Source of the DNA: Symsagittifera roscoffensis
Taxonomy: Eukaryota > Xenacoelomorpha > Acoela > Convolutidae
NCBI RefSeq assembly: GCF_963678635.1
Contig: NC_087067.1
Location: forward strand, 2,978,001 to 3,042,000
Length of the DNA stretch: 64,000 nt
Direction of reading: 5' to 3'
Both the position numbers and the translations under genes were made by a program. How positions within the stretch are numbered: position 1 is the stretch's first letter; every line of letters starts with the position of its first letter. The notes below the pieces were generated by a model. It saw only the letters and a program-made list of their open reading frames with translations, was not told where the DNA came from and ran no database searches. This document shows positions 24,021-36,790 of this stretch, piece by piece.

Positions 24021-25092
24021 CCAACAATCACAGAATCAGTCTTCACCGACATCATTCCAAACGAATTCACACGAATTTCTTTCCAAGATAACCAATACAC
24101 TTTTGAAGAACGACACGCTCGCTTATCCGAACCATTAGAACCAGTTCAGCGACAGGCACCCCTAAGTGAACCAACATATAACTTGTGCCCAACATTACCA
24201 CAAGAATTAAGTAGAATAAGAAACATTAGTCAAAACCAAAATACAGTTGAAATAAATAGACAAATTATACATCCACGACGAAAGAGAAATTTTCAAACCC
24301 CCCGAGTTCATTTTGACATACCCCAATCACCAACACCAATTACTCCAGAAAACCCAAATAGTACATTACCAGAAACTCCCCCACTCCTTTCACAACGTAG
24401 CACCTCAAGTATACCCTCAGATTACTCTGGTTCAACACCAACATCTGAACCAATACGTAAAAATCCTTTAACCCCCCCCCAAATCTCACAGCACGACTAC
24501 CATATTGGACAACGCACTCATTTACACAAGGTGAACCAAACTTAGTAAACGACCCAATAGATATTTCTACGGATACAACAACATCATCATCACTACCAGA
24601 AACATTATCGCTACCATCAACACCATCACTAAGACAGATTTCACCAACGCCTTTCCCTTCAGTTTTTCCAAATAACCTCGACGCTAGATATCGAGAACAA
24701 TCATCAACAAATATCCTTGTAAGATTAGATTGGAATACATTCACAGCACCCCCACCATTATTTGGGCAATATCAAGAAAAAACCGACTCCACAGTTGGGC
24801 ACTCAATAGACTACATTATAGACAAAATATCTACGAAGACATTCGTGAACATAACATCCAAATACTCCAACAAAATAGTCTCCAATTAAAATTCGAAATC
24901 ACGATTAAATTAAACAATTTTCTTCAACATCCTTACCCATTAAACCCACCCAATATAACAGCTCAATCGCTGCCACCACCATTTATAACAACTGAAGTGA
25001 TATATAACTACGACAGATATACCAAAAACACAATTGGTTACATCACATTTTATAACCCATACTCAGGATTATCATACACATGTATATTCTAA
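24021..25092 (+). pseudogene. Element A ORF between pol and env, Pro/Ser/Thr-rich
   Basis: Three overlapping frames read on in turn: 24021-24545, about 24530-24895 and about 24790-25092. Successive frameshifts therefore interrupt one coding stretch of about 350 codons. It is rich in Pro, Ser and Thr, with a basic patch (HPRRKRNFQTPRVHFD), and ends with aromatic residues. There is no clear ATG at the start, suggesting a spliced exon or a decayed start. I do not recognise the protein. Confidence 0.45.
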
Positions 25093-27211
25093 AAATATTA
25101 ATATTTCAACACGTCTTTTTTCTAATATTTTCCGATCAGATCACAAATCCTTCTCCTCGCACAGGACCCCAGGACTTATTAGTAACACACTACGATTGTG
25201 AAGAAAACGAACAAAAAACACTACACAAATATGCTATAAATCAAGTATCACAATGCGAAACAGAACCACCACAAGCTATAGAAACTACAAATGTAATAGC
25301 GACACTGTATTCAAAAGCCCGAGCATCAACAGTCGCAGGATATAAATTTACAGCAACATTTTCCGAAAAGAAAGTACATTGTTCTTAAGTTTCAAACGGA
25401 AATAAAAACCGACTTGATCACGAATCATTTTATCAAAGTAAAATAGAACGACTTCTACATCTAAATCCCGATGATTGTAAAAACGAACTACTCAGACTAA
25501 ACATCACAAGAAATAAAAACACGGACAGAAAAATAGTACATTTTCAAGTCTTTGCCGATTCTGTACAAGATATCAAGGACATATAAAACTAGATGAAAAA
25601 TACCCATACAACGGCGCACACGGAAGATTAACTTATGACATAATTGATAAACACTGGATACCACACATTGGAATAAATAATCCCTCAAACTTCAAAGCAG
25701 ACACAAAAAATAAAGGATATCAAGAAATAATGTTTTTCGATTGGAAAATCTATCAAGGAATTAGATTACCTTGCAAAAACGATCAAGGTTATTGTGACCC
25801 TACAACACGGACACATGCAACAATTGTTTGGTTTCCCGAAGATACATGCGCAACATTTCAAGTAGCGAAAATACACGCTCGAATGATAAAATTTCACGAA
25901 AAATATTTTATAGAATCATTTCCGTACGAACAAGTAAATCCATCCCGAAAACAAAGTTCTGATTTTAGAAATATCCATAATATAGAAAATAAATTAACAC
26001 GTTTCCGAATCTATCAAGAAACAGAAATTGCATGCAAATACAGAAACCCACTTTACAACACAATATTCTGAAATACTAGTTGAATACAAAAAAGGTTTCG
26101 ACATGAACACTGAAAAAATAAAATTTGATCCTTATGCCACAGGTCACCCTCTAAACGAAGGAACATCATACATACCACTTAACTTGCAAAAAAGCACAGA
26201 TCAACCTGGTGGAAAACTAAAGCCACATGACAGTAGAAGCGTTTACAAGAGCTATCACTAATGAATAACACCTATTTTGGTAATATCCACTATGATACTC
26301 ACTTAGATATGAAGTTAAACTACACAATTAGCCGAATTTTTCAGGAAAGGTCACTCTCCGAATTAGAAACAATTCACCAATTATGCGAAATAGAACGGAC
26401 ACAAATCCTACAATCACTCGCACTAGCAGTATTAAAAACACCCTACGCAGGATACTTATTGTCAGGAAACAGATCAAATTTTCTTGACTACGAAGGAAAT
26501 AATTTATGGTTTTACCAAAAAAGTATCACCACTTGTACCAAAAAAGTATCACCACTCTATGTTTTTGAAGATAAACGTTGTTATAAAAGAAACCCCATAT
26601 TCTATAAAAATAAAGTACATTTTGTTGACACACTTTCAAGACGAACATATTTTTGGGATACCGCAGTCCCATGTGGATCAAAAAATAGCCACAATGTAGT
26701 ACAATTGAATCCTGATGAAGATAAATACTATCTCCTTACTCCATACCCTACGTTAATGCAATCACTCAAAAAAATTTCACCCAAAAGCATCAGAGCTATT
26801 GCTCGTAACCCAAATATTAATTTACAATCAATTGGAATATATTCTAAATCAAATATTCAACACCACAATAGAACACAACAATTCCAAGAATTATTAACAC
26901 AAATGGACACTATACAAAGACAGTCAATTGATCAAAATTTAAGAAAACTTGCCGAAACCGCAGGATTTGCAGACATTTATACACAAGATTATAGCGGATA
27001 TTTTAAAGACATTAAAGATTATATATATCTAAACGGTGAAAAATACAGACCACAAGATATTTCACCTATAAATATTTTCAGTTTTGTCACGCTTAAAAAT
27101 GAAATTCTAGATTCTCTAGGATGGCCCTATTACATCTTAGAAAAATTAACTATCCTATACGCAATGTTTAACTTTATAGGATTTCTTTTCTCACTCTTAA
27201 AAGGAATCTAA
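25080..27211 (+). pseudogene. env: Element A env-like transmembrane glycoprotein
   Basis: It begins with ATG and a hydrophobic signal-peptide-like stretch (residues ~1-18), followed by the N-terminal YDCEENE region and cysteines typical of a secreted ectodomain. The reading passes a TAA (25386), shifts frame near 25565 and again near 26030 and 26261, and continues through further Cys-rich segments. It ends in a long hydrophobic membrane segment (AMFNFIGFLFSLL) near 27200. Several N-glycosylation sequons are present. Position after pol and this layout argue for an envelope-type protein; family assignment is tentative. An 18-20 bp duplication (TACCAAAAAAGTATCACCAC) at 26513-26560 adds residues. 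The copy is non-functional. Confidence 0.65.
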
Positions 27212-27223
27212 AACACATGCGCT

Positions 27224-28076
27224 ATGCACACACAAGTAAAGAGACAAGCAAGTGTAGCACGCATACTGTTTGCAGGATTTTTTGGAATTTTTTCATCATC
27301 AATAAACAAAATACTTCTAGACGCACAAATAAAAGAATATAACACAAAAATAGCGACAAGACAGAACACTTATGACAAAGAACATAATAATATAGAAGTA
27401 ACACCTACCGCACCACAGTTGCCACCCCTACCACATAACCATCCATTATCACGTAACTTCCGAAACCTAGCAATAACAAGTAACCCAAATTCTAGACCAA
27501 ATATACCACAAAATCCCATACAGCATATAATGACACATAATTCACAAGATGATAATACATACGAACAAATTATAGAACAACCCCATACCACCACTTTTCA
27601 GTCTCAAAATAATCAATTTTTTAGCCACGATGAGCCGACAACTTGGATCCCTACACCGCTCAAATTCCCACCCAGCCAACCTCCAAACTCCAATCCCAAT
27701 AATCCCACTTTTTGCTTTCCCACCAACCGATTTTCCAATAATTAATATATCATCAAGCACGAATTCGGATACTAACTCAGATTTTTCAGTTTTATACTCT
27801 ATCTCACAACTTAATAACCCTAATATTGAAACCCCTGACGAATTTGCAGATTCCGAACCATCTCCATCAAATAATTTTCAGACCAACTCCTCAGTTTTTT
27901 CAAACCCCCCTTTTCAACCAATCCCGACAAATAATTCACTCCCATCCGTTCCCACTCCTTCTTATGCTTCGCAAGTCACCCCAACCTATTCCCCACTTCA
28001 TTCAGACCGATCATATAATAATTCTCCAGATACCGCCGAAATTTCCCAGGAACTCGATAATTCTATTACCCTATAA
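27224..28076 (+). pseudogene. Continuation of env-like frame: second hydrophobic segment and Pro-rich tail
   Basis: After TAA at 27209 the env frame resumes, with a second hydrophobic stretch (RILFAGFFGIFSSSI), then a charged Pro/Asn/Ser-rich tail to 27745. A neighbouring frame (27630-28076) carries on the same composition. It is most simply the cytoplasmic tail of the glycoprotein, split by one stop and one frameshift; a separate small membrane protein is the alternative. Confidence 0.45.
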
Positions 28077-28375
28077 CAAAAGTTAATACACCCTAACACC
28101 CTCACAATACATTAATTTTCATCCACAAAAGAATCCTCAAACCCACAACTCCTACACCCTCCTCAGCTCACACTGCATCATTAGCACAATCATCCACATC
28201 CACCGAAACAACTATTAGCACTAACCGAGCTTATCGCACTTTTAAAAGAAAATTCCCGAATCATCCATTCCCGACCAAACCAGGAACAGTCTGCGAAAAT
28301 ATTAATCACCCAGAAAACACCAACACGAAAGATTTTCTAGCGATCATCTTACCCTGATTCCCACAATATACATTA

Positions 28376-29419
28376 AATTCACCTAATGACACTAATGACA
28401 CACGAAGTTTTGTAGATGAACATGTTTTAATGCCCACACTTCATTGGACAGCTTATTATCATTTTACTAACCCCCTTTGCCTACCACTATCTAGTACTCA
28501 TGAAGACATAGAAAAGAACAAAAATATGTTATATAGACTCACCGCAACACTAACAACTAGAAAATTTACTTATGTAGCATATAAAAAATTACTAAAAAAA
28601 CATTCACTGCACCCGAGCTAACGAATTTACAATAGAATATTACGATCATAATATCATACGAACTAATCAAGACCAATTTTTAGGTGAAGATCGCTTCGCT
28701 AACCCACAACTAACAGAAAAATTCTTCATCAAAACATCATACGTATTCACACTTAATTTTTTTGATAGAAAATATGATCACATCATTTCTGAAGCACTAA
28801 TTGATATTCAAGCTTACGAAAATTTCACAGAAAATTTTCAGTTATTTTCACTAACGTTTCACTTCCTTGCACCACATGAACGCGATTTGCACTGTTCCCA
28901 CGATATTATGTTACGCACTAAACAAACTCACACATATACATACTATCGTTTTATACAAAATCATTTTGATTTGCATACCCCATCAAGAAAACCACACCAT
29001 CGTTTTCAGTTTCTTAACTCAAAATACACATCACCATTTTTCATTAATTTCACTTATTGCATCAAAGATACTAACCTCCACGGCATCCTCCACAATTATG
29101 ATCCAGTAACACAAATGTATATATTTTGTCCCATCACGAGACCTTTAACGCAGAAGAATCCAGACCCTTCCTTATCCCGCATGAATTTATCCAGCCTATA
29201 AAAATGCCAATATTAGAATTCATTCACAATACTAAATATAACCACAAAATATATAACCTCATTCAAAACACACCGTACGAGTTTGCAGTAGGCACCGAAG
29301 AACTAAAAATCATTAAAGCACTTCAATTGCTTTGGCCACTGCTCCAAACTAAAAACATCATTCGCATACTAGCCAAATTACTAACAACATCAGATATGAT
29401 ACACGACATCTTCCCCTAA
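28376..29419 (+). pseudogene. Element A accessory ORF downstream of env, about 340 codons
   Basis: Coding character persists in three frames in turn: about 28376-28621, about 28620-29160 and 29126-29419. The product is rich in His, Tyr and Phe (HVLMPTLHWTAYYHF, LTFHFLAPHERDLHCSHD) and ends in a Leu-rich segment (ALQLLWPLLQTKNIIRIL). It contains no motif I recognise. A gene after env is rare in Ty3-class elements. Confidence 0.45.
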
Positions 29420-31515
29420 GGCTTTTTCCCAGATGATTAACAGGTAAGAATAATTTAAAATACTCTTCACTAATAAATTTAAATTAGTACTAACCATTTT
29501 CTATCAAAGTTTGATTTACATTTCTAGACTTCACACCACGACCATCTACAGAACAGAAAAGAAAAATAAAAATACAAACTTGTTAAAATTCTTCTAAAAT
29601 TTATTAATATCTTGCACTAAATAATGTATTAAAATTCATACCAAATGTAGTAAATTAATCTATAAATTATTTTCCCATGAAGCAGTAAAATTCAATACGA
29701 TGAAAATTTATAACTTTAAAATTTCCCTCAAATGCAGTAAAATTGAAATTCTATGTATTAAATTAATAAAATGAAAATGCAGTACATACCTTTTGATATT
29801 TTCATTCACTCGCACAGGAATTCTATCCAAACTCGCACAGCTCGCCGACAAAGAATTGTTTAAATAATGATTTTAAGTTTCAAGTTTTCACACTCAACAA
29901 CTCTAACACGATAACAAGTTTCAAAATTTCCTTTAACCCGGTTGGAAAGGAATTATATACTAAACCAAACTAACCAACGCAGCTTACTAAACACCACAAA
30001 TCATAAAATAACAGCATGACTAAGAAAAGAAAACCAACATACCCAAACCGGCTTAACCCAGTTTAAAACTGGATAATTTATTCTTTTGAAGACTATTATA
30101 AAATCGAAGAAAAAAAAATAAAACACAAAAAAGTCGCAAGACAAACCCATACCAAAAACAATTTGATTTTTGAAAAAAGGACAACCAAAGTAACATTAGA
30201 AAAACCAACATAAACCCAACATAAAACGTTATCACAAAGAAACAGCACGAAGAAACTGCCTCTCAAAGAAACAGCACAAAATCATACTCCCACTCCTGGC
30301 CTAACCCACCAGAGAGGACGTCCTGAGCATGCTCTATAGCCGGCCTGACCCACCGCGCTACATCCACGCTTTGTGACCACACTTCTATTTTTAATAAGAG
30401 GTAGTCAAGGGTGAGTAACTCTTCAAAATAACCGAACTAAAACAAAACGCTTTTGTGAAAACAACTAACTAAATTCATGATTAAAAAACCGAACTAATAT
30501 AATTTTATTATATGTAAATCAAACCTTGCAGTATATAGATCAATACACAACAACAAAGACGAACATCCAAAGACAAAATGATCCCATCACACTCCAACAA
30601 AGAATGGCTAACCACAACCGATATGCCGTCCACAATCACAACTCAAAGGATTTAGAGTACGACTTGACTTCGCAGAAAAAGACTTCATTGAACTAGACCA
30701 ATGACCACCTCGATGTTCAAGTATACGTACAGATCCGAGTTACAAGGCATCCCTTCCACACACAATCTCCACGCCATTCCCAGACGAGATTGAACACAAA
30801 ACAAGTTCTCTACATAATACAGAAAAACCCGTCATAGCAAACCATTTTGAAATCAGATTGATTTCATTGGGGAACACAGTCGTTGTCAATAATTTGTAGC
30901 TTATTTTCAATATACTCAAGAGCACTTTTCGGCTTATAGTTTTCAAAGGATCAAAAAACGTCTAACTTTCTCGAAAAGACGAAAATAATATCATTCTTTG
31001 TTTTCCCCCAACTTTTTCTCAAACTTCGAGTTTTATGCTTCTTTTTACCTGCAAGTTTTGACTTTTTTGCCTGGTCTGAAAGATAGTTCCGTAATAATTT
31101 GATATCATGTCTTTTCTCTAAGACATGACCTCCTCATGGTTGAAGCAAAGCGGTAGTCAAACAGGTAAGTTTTAGAAGTTTTAACTCAAGAATAAAAGAA
31201 AAACTGGGATAACAGCTAAGTCGTTATTTTTATTATGATTATATTTTATAAGTAGTTGATATAATCGATACCCTTTTTCCCTTTACCCATTTCCAAAGCA
31301 TAATATTTTTTGCCCTCCTTTTTACAATAACATAATATTTGAACTAATTCTTGATTTACAGAATAGTATAGCCGTTATAATAATTTTTTTAAAAATAATG
31401 AATCGAATAAACTCCGGAGAAAATGTGTCAGAGGAGTTTAGCTTGTCTAGTGACACATCAAGAGCAAAGATAATAGACTGATATTTTACGCAGCTCTTCC
31501 AAAAACTAAACCTTC
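29420..31515 (+). other. Non-coding 3' region of element A
   Basis: There is no supported gene. A short GC-richer patch (30297-30380) and otherwise AT-rich DNA precede the 3' LTR. No good polypurine tract is seen right before the LTR, so some of this may be later insertion. Confidence 0.45.
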
Positions 31516-31925
31516 TGGAACCAGATCTAAACTAGCATTTATCATTGGTTATTATTATGATATTTTATCTATATAAAATATTAAATACTAACCAATCATA
31601 CTCCATCTAAATAACAACCCACTTATTTGTAAGTGCTGAAATTACTTGTAATTTCAGCACCAGAGAGATTTGAATTTCACTTAGAAATTAGTTGCCTCTC
31701 CAAGAGAACTTCAGCAGCCGCAATAAACCAGTATATCCTAGATTTATTGAGCCTAGCAGAGACTAGTTAAACACCCTGAGACTAGTAAGTATAAGAGTAA
31801 GATTAGGATCGGTATTAGACTAAGAAGTTGCACGAATCTATCCGGCCGAAAATAAGATAGCGTGACGAGCAGACGGTGTACCCTATCCGAAATTACTCTA
31901 TGTGTTAACCACATCGGTCCTAACT
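31516..31925 (+). repeat. Truncated 3' LTR of element A
   Basis: It begins TGGAACCAGATCTAAACTAG and follows the 5' LTR to CATCGGTCCTAACTC, after which similarity stops. Only the first ~410 of about 1,030 bases remain. Confidence 0.85.
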
Positions 31926-32442
31926 CTTCTAGTCGACTTGACCAAAAGAGGCAAAGTCTCCACATGGACGACCTGTAAGCTAAAGAATTATGATTGTTGA
32001 AATTTTAGGGTTGTTTTCACCAAGCCAAACAATCGTTCAGTAGTTAGATGCTATATGTTGCTTCGGATCAAGGGTACATCCCCCCAAATTAATTTACTGA
32101 GAAGAAAATATGGATTTTTAGAAGCTAAATTTGAGTAGACCCTAGATTCATTCAACATTGACTATATTACAAACGAAAAAAGTTAAAAGATTCTCAAAAA
32201 TGTATGAAACGCATAATTGATACAGAATGGTTTTATAATTTTAAATTTTAACATGCTTGAGAAAGAGAATCTACTGTAGGTCACATAGAGGGGAAACGTT
32301 GTGCGGTTGAGTCATTGCTTCCACTTGTCAGTTGCAGGAAATACCGAAACTTTTCATCAAAAAAAAACCGTGTCAAACTGTGGAAAATCCTCATTGTAAC
32401 TAATTCAGGATACAAGGTTTTGTTATTCCGCAGAGTCTGTTT
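31926..32442. other. Non-coding stretch
   Basis: I see no gene. From about 32340 the sequence is similar to 36480 onward (see the paralogous pair). Confidence 0.4.
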
Positions 32443-34840
32443 CTATCGTATCACTATGTTGCACTGAATAATCTGCGCGTGGCTGATTATCTTCAGTCGG
32501 ATCCAAAAAATTTGGTCGTCCTCTATTTTGAGGCATTTGTATGTCATTGAGTCTCCTCCAAAACCCCTGTTTGACTTCTCAATAAAAAGTTTCTTTGTCG
32601 ACAAAATGTCAGTTGTCTTGTTTTCCATGTTACTTACAAATTGAAGATTCATATAGCAAAATTTCACACTTTCTAATATTTTGATCAATTGCGTTCCTGA
32701 ATGGAATGGCCAGTCTTGTAAAAATTTTCCTGTTTTGTTTTGTATAGTGGCTTCCGGTATTGTGCAGATCTTTTCACTTGAGTTTTTTGACTACGCAAAT
32801 TTCTTGTGTTATTATTGTGCTGTTAATCATTCCACATAAGTTCAATTGGAATCTTCGTGCTTCTTGCAGAAAAACAGTAAGCTTTTCTGGCTAAATTGAA
32901 TCAGATCACAGGTCCCGCAGTCGATTAGTTTTGACAAATTTTAGACTCGTAACGAAGGATAGTTTTTGTATGTATCCAGGGGCGGATTTAGGGGGGGGCG
33001 GGGGGGGGGGGGCGGACGCTCCCTCCTCAGGGATTCGACCCCCTGCCGACCCAAAGGGTCCCCCCTTTGATACTTTTTCAGAAATCCATTTTTGGCCGAC
33101 CGACCCTAAAATTTTTCAAAAATTGCCTAAAAACGGCTTTTTTGACTGTTTTTTCAAAAATTTGCCTGCGGCGCAGAAAATTTAGCCAAAGTTGGGCCAA
33201 AACAGTGCTTTGGGAGAGCTCGAAAAATCAATTTGGTCGACCTAAAAAAAAAAAAAGGTCGTCAAAATTTTGGAAAATTTTTTGAAAATCCGCCCCCCCC
33301 CTCGAGAAAATCCTAGATCCGCCCCTGTATGTATCATTCATCACTATAAAAAAATTAATGTCTCTTGAGTTTAAAAGATTTGAAAAGACCAGATGTTCAT
33401 TTGTACTGCTGGCTAACGAATAAATTTCTTACAACTCAAACCAGCAACTGAACCAATTCTTTCTAAAAAAACTTGCAGATAGAGCGGTAACATGATGTTT
33501 CACAGTTCTGTTGATATCAAATAATCTGTCAAGTAAAAATCCATCACTTGAACTCTTTTGATTCTTCAACTGATTTTTTACCTGTTCTTGACATGAAATA
33601 CTAGTATTTGAACCAAAATTCAAATGTCAAATAAATGAAAAAACCATTGGAGATCGTAAACTGAGAAGGTTCAAAATATTTGCTCCATTAACAGTTCCAT
33701 TAAATTGTCTGTTTGGTAAAAAAAGCATGAAACTTATGACCCAAGTTTTTGGTATTATCAACTTTTTTTAAGTTAAAAAGGTCTTCACATGAAAAAATTT
33801 CAGTCTCTGACTCATTATTTTGTTGCCGCAATTGCCCGCAGTACATTTGCACGCAGCCTAAAATTCTTTCCAAATCCTTAACTTTTAGTCGGCAAGAAAT
33901 GTCAACAGCAAACGGAATTTTTTTTAGATGGAACTCATTGAAAGTTTCCAATTTTTTACTTTGGCTTGTCTGCTGCAGAAGCGGCTCTTCGAACTACAAA
34001 AAAGAAAATTATATGAGGAACATCTTTGACTAACACCGCGATAAGTTTCAGGGATGGATGTCAGGAGCTCGTTAACTTGAATTCAGGTATAAAATTGTTT
34101 TCAGGTAAATTGTGTTCAGTTATAAAACATTGATGGCTTTAACTGCAAAAAACTATAGTTTGACGCAATCAAAAAATTTTGGGAGAAGCGGTCAATCGAA
34201 TCTATCAAGTGTTTTTGAAAGTCGGATTTCAGCACTCATTCACACTTTCTTTTTTGTTCGCTAATACTTCAGTAGTTAATGGCGTGTTAGGTTTTCATAA
34301 AGCCGAATGCATTTGGCAGCCAGTTCAACAAACATGTTGTTAGTGTCCTTTGATAATATTGCACAAAAATTGTTTTAAACGTTCGCAAAGCGCATATGAG
34401 CAAGTTTTAGCATTACTGTTAAAACAATTTATGGAATAATATCACACTTTCACAATTTGTTTGGGTCTAAAATATTGCATCTTAATTGTTTTGTGTTTCA
34501 AGAAACGGATTTTTTTTTGCAAGAGAAAAATAGCAGAAAATTGGAAATAGGAGTATTAAAAACTGAAAACCTTTGCTGAACTACTAACATAAACATCTAT
34601 AAATATCCTGCAGAAGCTTGATGTATGTTCATCTGTTTCCGGAGCCTTTTTCAAATGCAAATCTTTGAACGCAATTATAGTTACTCTTTCGGTACTTGGC
34701 TGGTAGCCATTTTTATCCCACTTTTTTTTTCTTTCAACAAAAGAAGTGAATATGCCATCTGTAACAGAAACTAGTTGGTTTGAACAAAAGTCAGTGTAAA
34801 AATTTTTGAACTCACGGAGAATTTTATCGTCTGTCTTTAA
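32443..34840 (-). CDS. Probable multi-exon host gene of unknown function
   Basis: Exon-like blocks on the minus strand are: about 34835-34589 (FTSFVERKKKWDKNGYQPS), 33993 to about 33700 (acceptor TTTTCTTTTTTGTAG; KIPFAVDISCRLKVKDLERI), 33623-33429 (SDGFLLDRLFDINRTVKHHV, ending in a stop) and 32690-32443 (YMNLQFVSNMENKTTDI). The first two join in phase 0 if the donor is TTTAT|GTTAGT. Other junctions are unresolved. I recognise no domain. The 32.6-kb block has a protein-level match at 36.7 kb, which favours real coding sequence. A hAT MITE sits between the third and fourth blocks. A decayed gene is possible. Confidence 0.35.
32977..33327 (+). mobile_element. Complete hAT-type MITE, 351 bp
   Basis: Terminal inverted repeats are CAGGGGCGGATTTA at the left and TAGATCCGCCCCTG at the right (one mismatch). 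They are flanked by a perfect 8-bp target duplication TATGTATC (32969-32976 and 33328-33335), as expected for hAT transposition. The interior has homopolymer G and C runs and no transposase, so it is non-autonomous. A fragment of the same family lies at 6325-6394. Confidence 0.92.
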
Positions 34841-35687
34841 AATAGAACTGTTTTTGGTTTTTTTTTAAATTTTTATTAAAGCAATGGAAATTCTTAAGTC
34901 CATTGCTTAAAAAAATTTTCAACTCTCACAAAATTGCAGTGAAAGTATTTGTTTGCTCAATCAACTTATAAATTTTTTTTTCAATGTTCTGCATTGTCGC
35001 TAATACAAAATGATATTTTTAGTTTCGTCAGCATTGGACTTGTTTTCCTGAAACAATTGCATTACGCAATAAGTTTTCGTAGTATTTCAACACCGATAAT
35101 TCATGAAAACAAATTTTTTGCTTGTTTTCATGGAAGTATTTCAACAAATCTCAAAAATTAAATTTAAAACTTTTGTAAGGCCTCCGGCGATTCAGCCAAG
35201 AAAAATGTGCACTTTTTCTTAAAAAAGACGCGAGTTATTATCTGAAATTGTTATATTCAGTTTCCAGTAGCTAGGTCCTATTTTTAGATAGTCACTGTAG
35301 TTCTTTGAAAACATGCAGTCTGATTGTCTGAAATAGAATCATATTCATTGCGAAAACTCAGAAAAATATAAACTAGACGGGCAAAAGTTTTAGTATTTTT
35401 GTCCTAAGTGGTGTATTCACATTGTTCATATTTCCCGACAAAAAAAAATCAACTTATCTAAAATTTGATGCTTCGTCGTAATAACTCTCCTAACTCTAGA
35501 GTCTTTTGCACTCCTTTTGTTGAATTGAGCTGTCAAGAAATGGGAGAGCGTTTAAATCTCCAATCAAAAATTTTTCTCATACCTTACGTAAGTTTTTGAG
35601 ACTCAGAGCCAAAGCATTTAAGAGTACACCATAGTTTTTCGAATTCAAACGAATATCATATGTCAATATTTGTTTGAATACGAAAAA
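34841..35687. other. Non-coding stretch
   Basis: It is AT-rich. No supported gene or repeat was recognised. Confidence 0.4.
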
Positions 35688-35935
35688 CTATGCTGTGATT
35701 TTAAATTCTTTGGCTCTGGGTCTCAAAATTTTACGTAGCGGATCAGAAAAATTGTTGATTGGAGATTTGAATACTCTCCCATATCTCCCATATCCTGACA
35801 TATAGTCTGTAGAATTGAACGTTAATATCTGAAATCCGTTAGAAGTTGCAAGTCCGTCAATTGTAACAAGATTAGCTGACCATAACATAATTAGTCCACC
35901 CGCAATTGTTTCAGCCGGGAAAAAATGTAAGGAAA
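35688..35935 (-). pseudogene. LINE endonuclease fragment
   Basis: The minus-strand product contains MLWSANL...GLATSNGFQILTFNSTDYM, matching the same block of the L1/Tx1-like endonuclease as 41069-41404 and 12441-12690. An upstream glycine-rich PGETIAGGL stretch extends the match. It is a short, dead remnant. Confidence 0.5.
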
Positions 35936-36499
35936 AACAAACTCTTTAAAAAACAACGCTGTAAGCTATCAAAAATGAAAATTATGTTTGTTGCAGCATT
36001 AGAAAAGGTAATGCTCTTTTGTAAAACGAATGGTATGTAATTTTGCAATCCAAAAGTCTTTACAAGGAAAAAATTTGGTAATTTTGCCATTTTGTGTCTA
36101 TAGTCATCAGTGGGGTCATCTTAAAAAATTTCACTTTTCTTCATTTTGGACTTTTGCCCTTTTTCTAGATTCAGTTGAGGCTGAATGCGCAGAGTTTTTT
36201 CAAGGTTTTTTTTAAAGAAGCAATTTATCTTTTTTTTTGTAGAAATTTTGGTTTTGTTTGGAAAGGTTAGTGTAATCATGCAAGTCTACAATCTGATTGC
36301 AGAAATAAATGTCTGTACTATTCGTCAAATTGAATAATTGAGCCAAAAAATGCACTTCGGAAAAACCCTGAGCAAGAGAACTGCAGGCTTGCTGATGGTT
36401 TTCCAATGCCAAACAACATTTTGTTTGCTCAGATTGGTTTCAAATGACCCATGAGGGCATATTGAGTTATTCTAATCAGAAGCAATCATGTCACACTGC

Positions 36500-36790
36500 G
36501 AAAGATCCTCATTGTTAATACTTACTGATCTTAGATTGTGTATTTCCGCAGACTCTGATTCTATCGGGTCACTATGTTAAAAAATCTGTGGGAAAGGGGT
36601 GGCTGATTTGCAAAAATCACCTACTATCTGAATTCTGAATAAGGGACTTTTTGTCTTTTCTGAAGAAGCTTCAATCCACATGATGTCCTTTGTGTTGTTT
36701 CCATGTTTTGTACAATTTGAACATTCATGTAAAACTGAAAATGCAAAAAAATTCTACGACCTACCATATTTTGAAGGTATGCACTCCCGA
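36500..36790 (-). pseudogene. Partial paralogue of the 32.4-34.9 kb gene
   Basis: The minus-strand YMNVQIVQNMETTQRTS parallels YMNLQFVSNMENKTTDI at 32.6 kb, and DNA similarity extends over roughly 36480-37090 versus 32340-32940. Upstream there is a possible 30-nt intron (ATG|GTAGGT...TTGCATTTTCAG|TTTTAC) that the other copy lacks. Confidence 0.4.

Larger units (their letters stand above)
12711..31925 (+). mobile_element. Element A: ~19-kb Ty3/Gypsy-class LTR retroelement with env-like and extra genes, inactive
   Basis: The order is 5' LTR, basic leader ORF, gag, protease, RT, RNase H, integrase, a Pro/Ser/Thr-rich ORF, env-like glycoprotein, an accessory ORF, a ~2-kb non-coding tail and a truncated 3' LTR. 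RT before integrase places it in the Ty3/Gypsy (Metaviridae) class. The plus strand is strikingly A- and C-rich, unlike its surroundings and unlike element B. In-frame stops (17458, 17818, 18214, 18779, 19232, 20106, 22333, 25386, 27209), several frameshifts and an internal duplication show it is dead. A length of 19 kb is far above the usual 5-8 kb. Confidence 0.85.

Noticed and set aside
14770-27745. Reassigned TAA codon (nonstandard genetic code)
   Set aside because: Frameshifts and duplications accompany the stops, TGA is also found in frame, and the EF-hand gene uses a normal TAG stop. Decay explains it.
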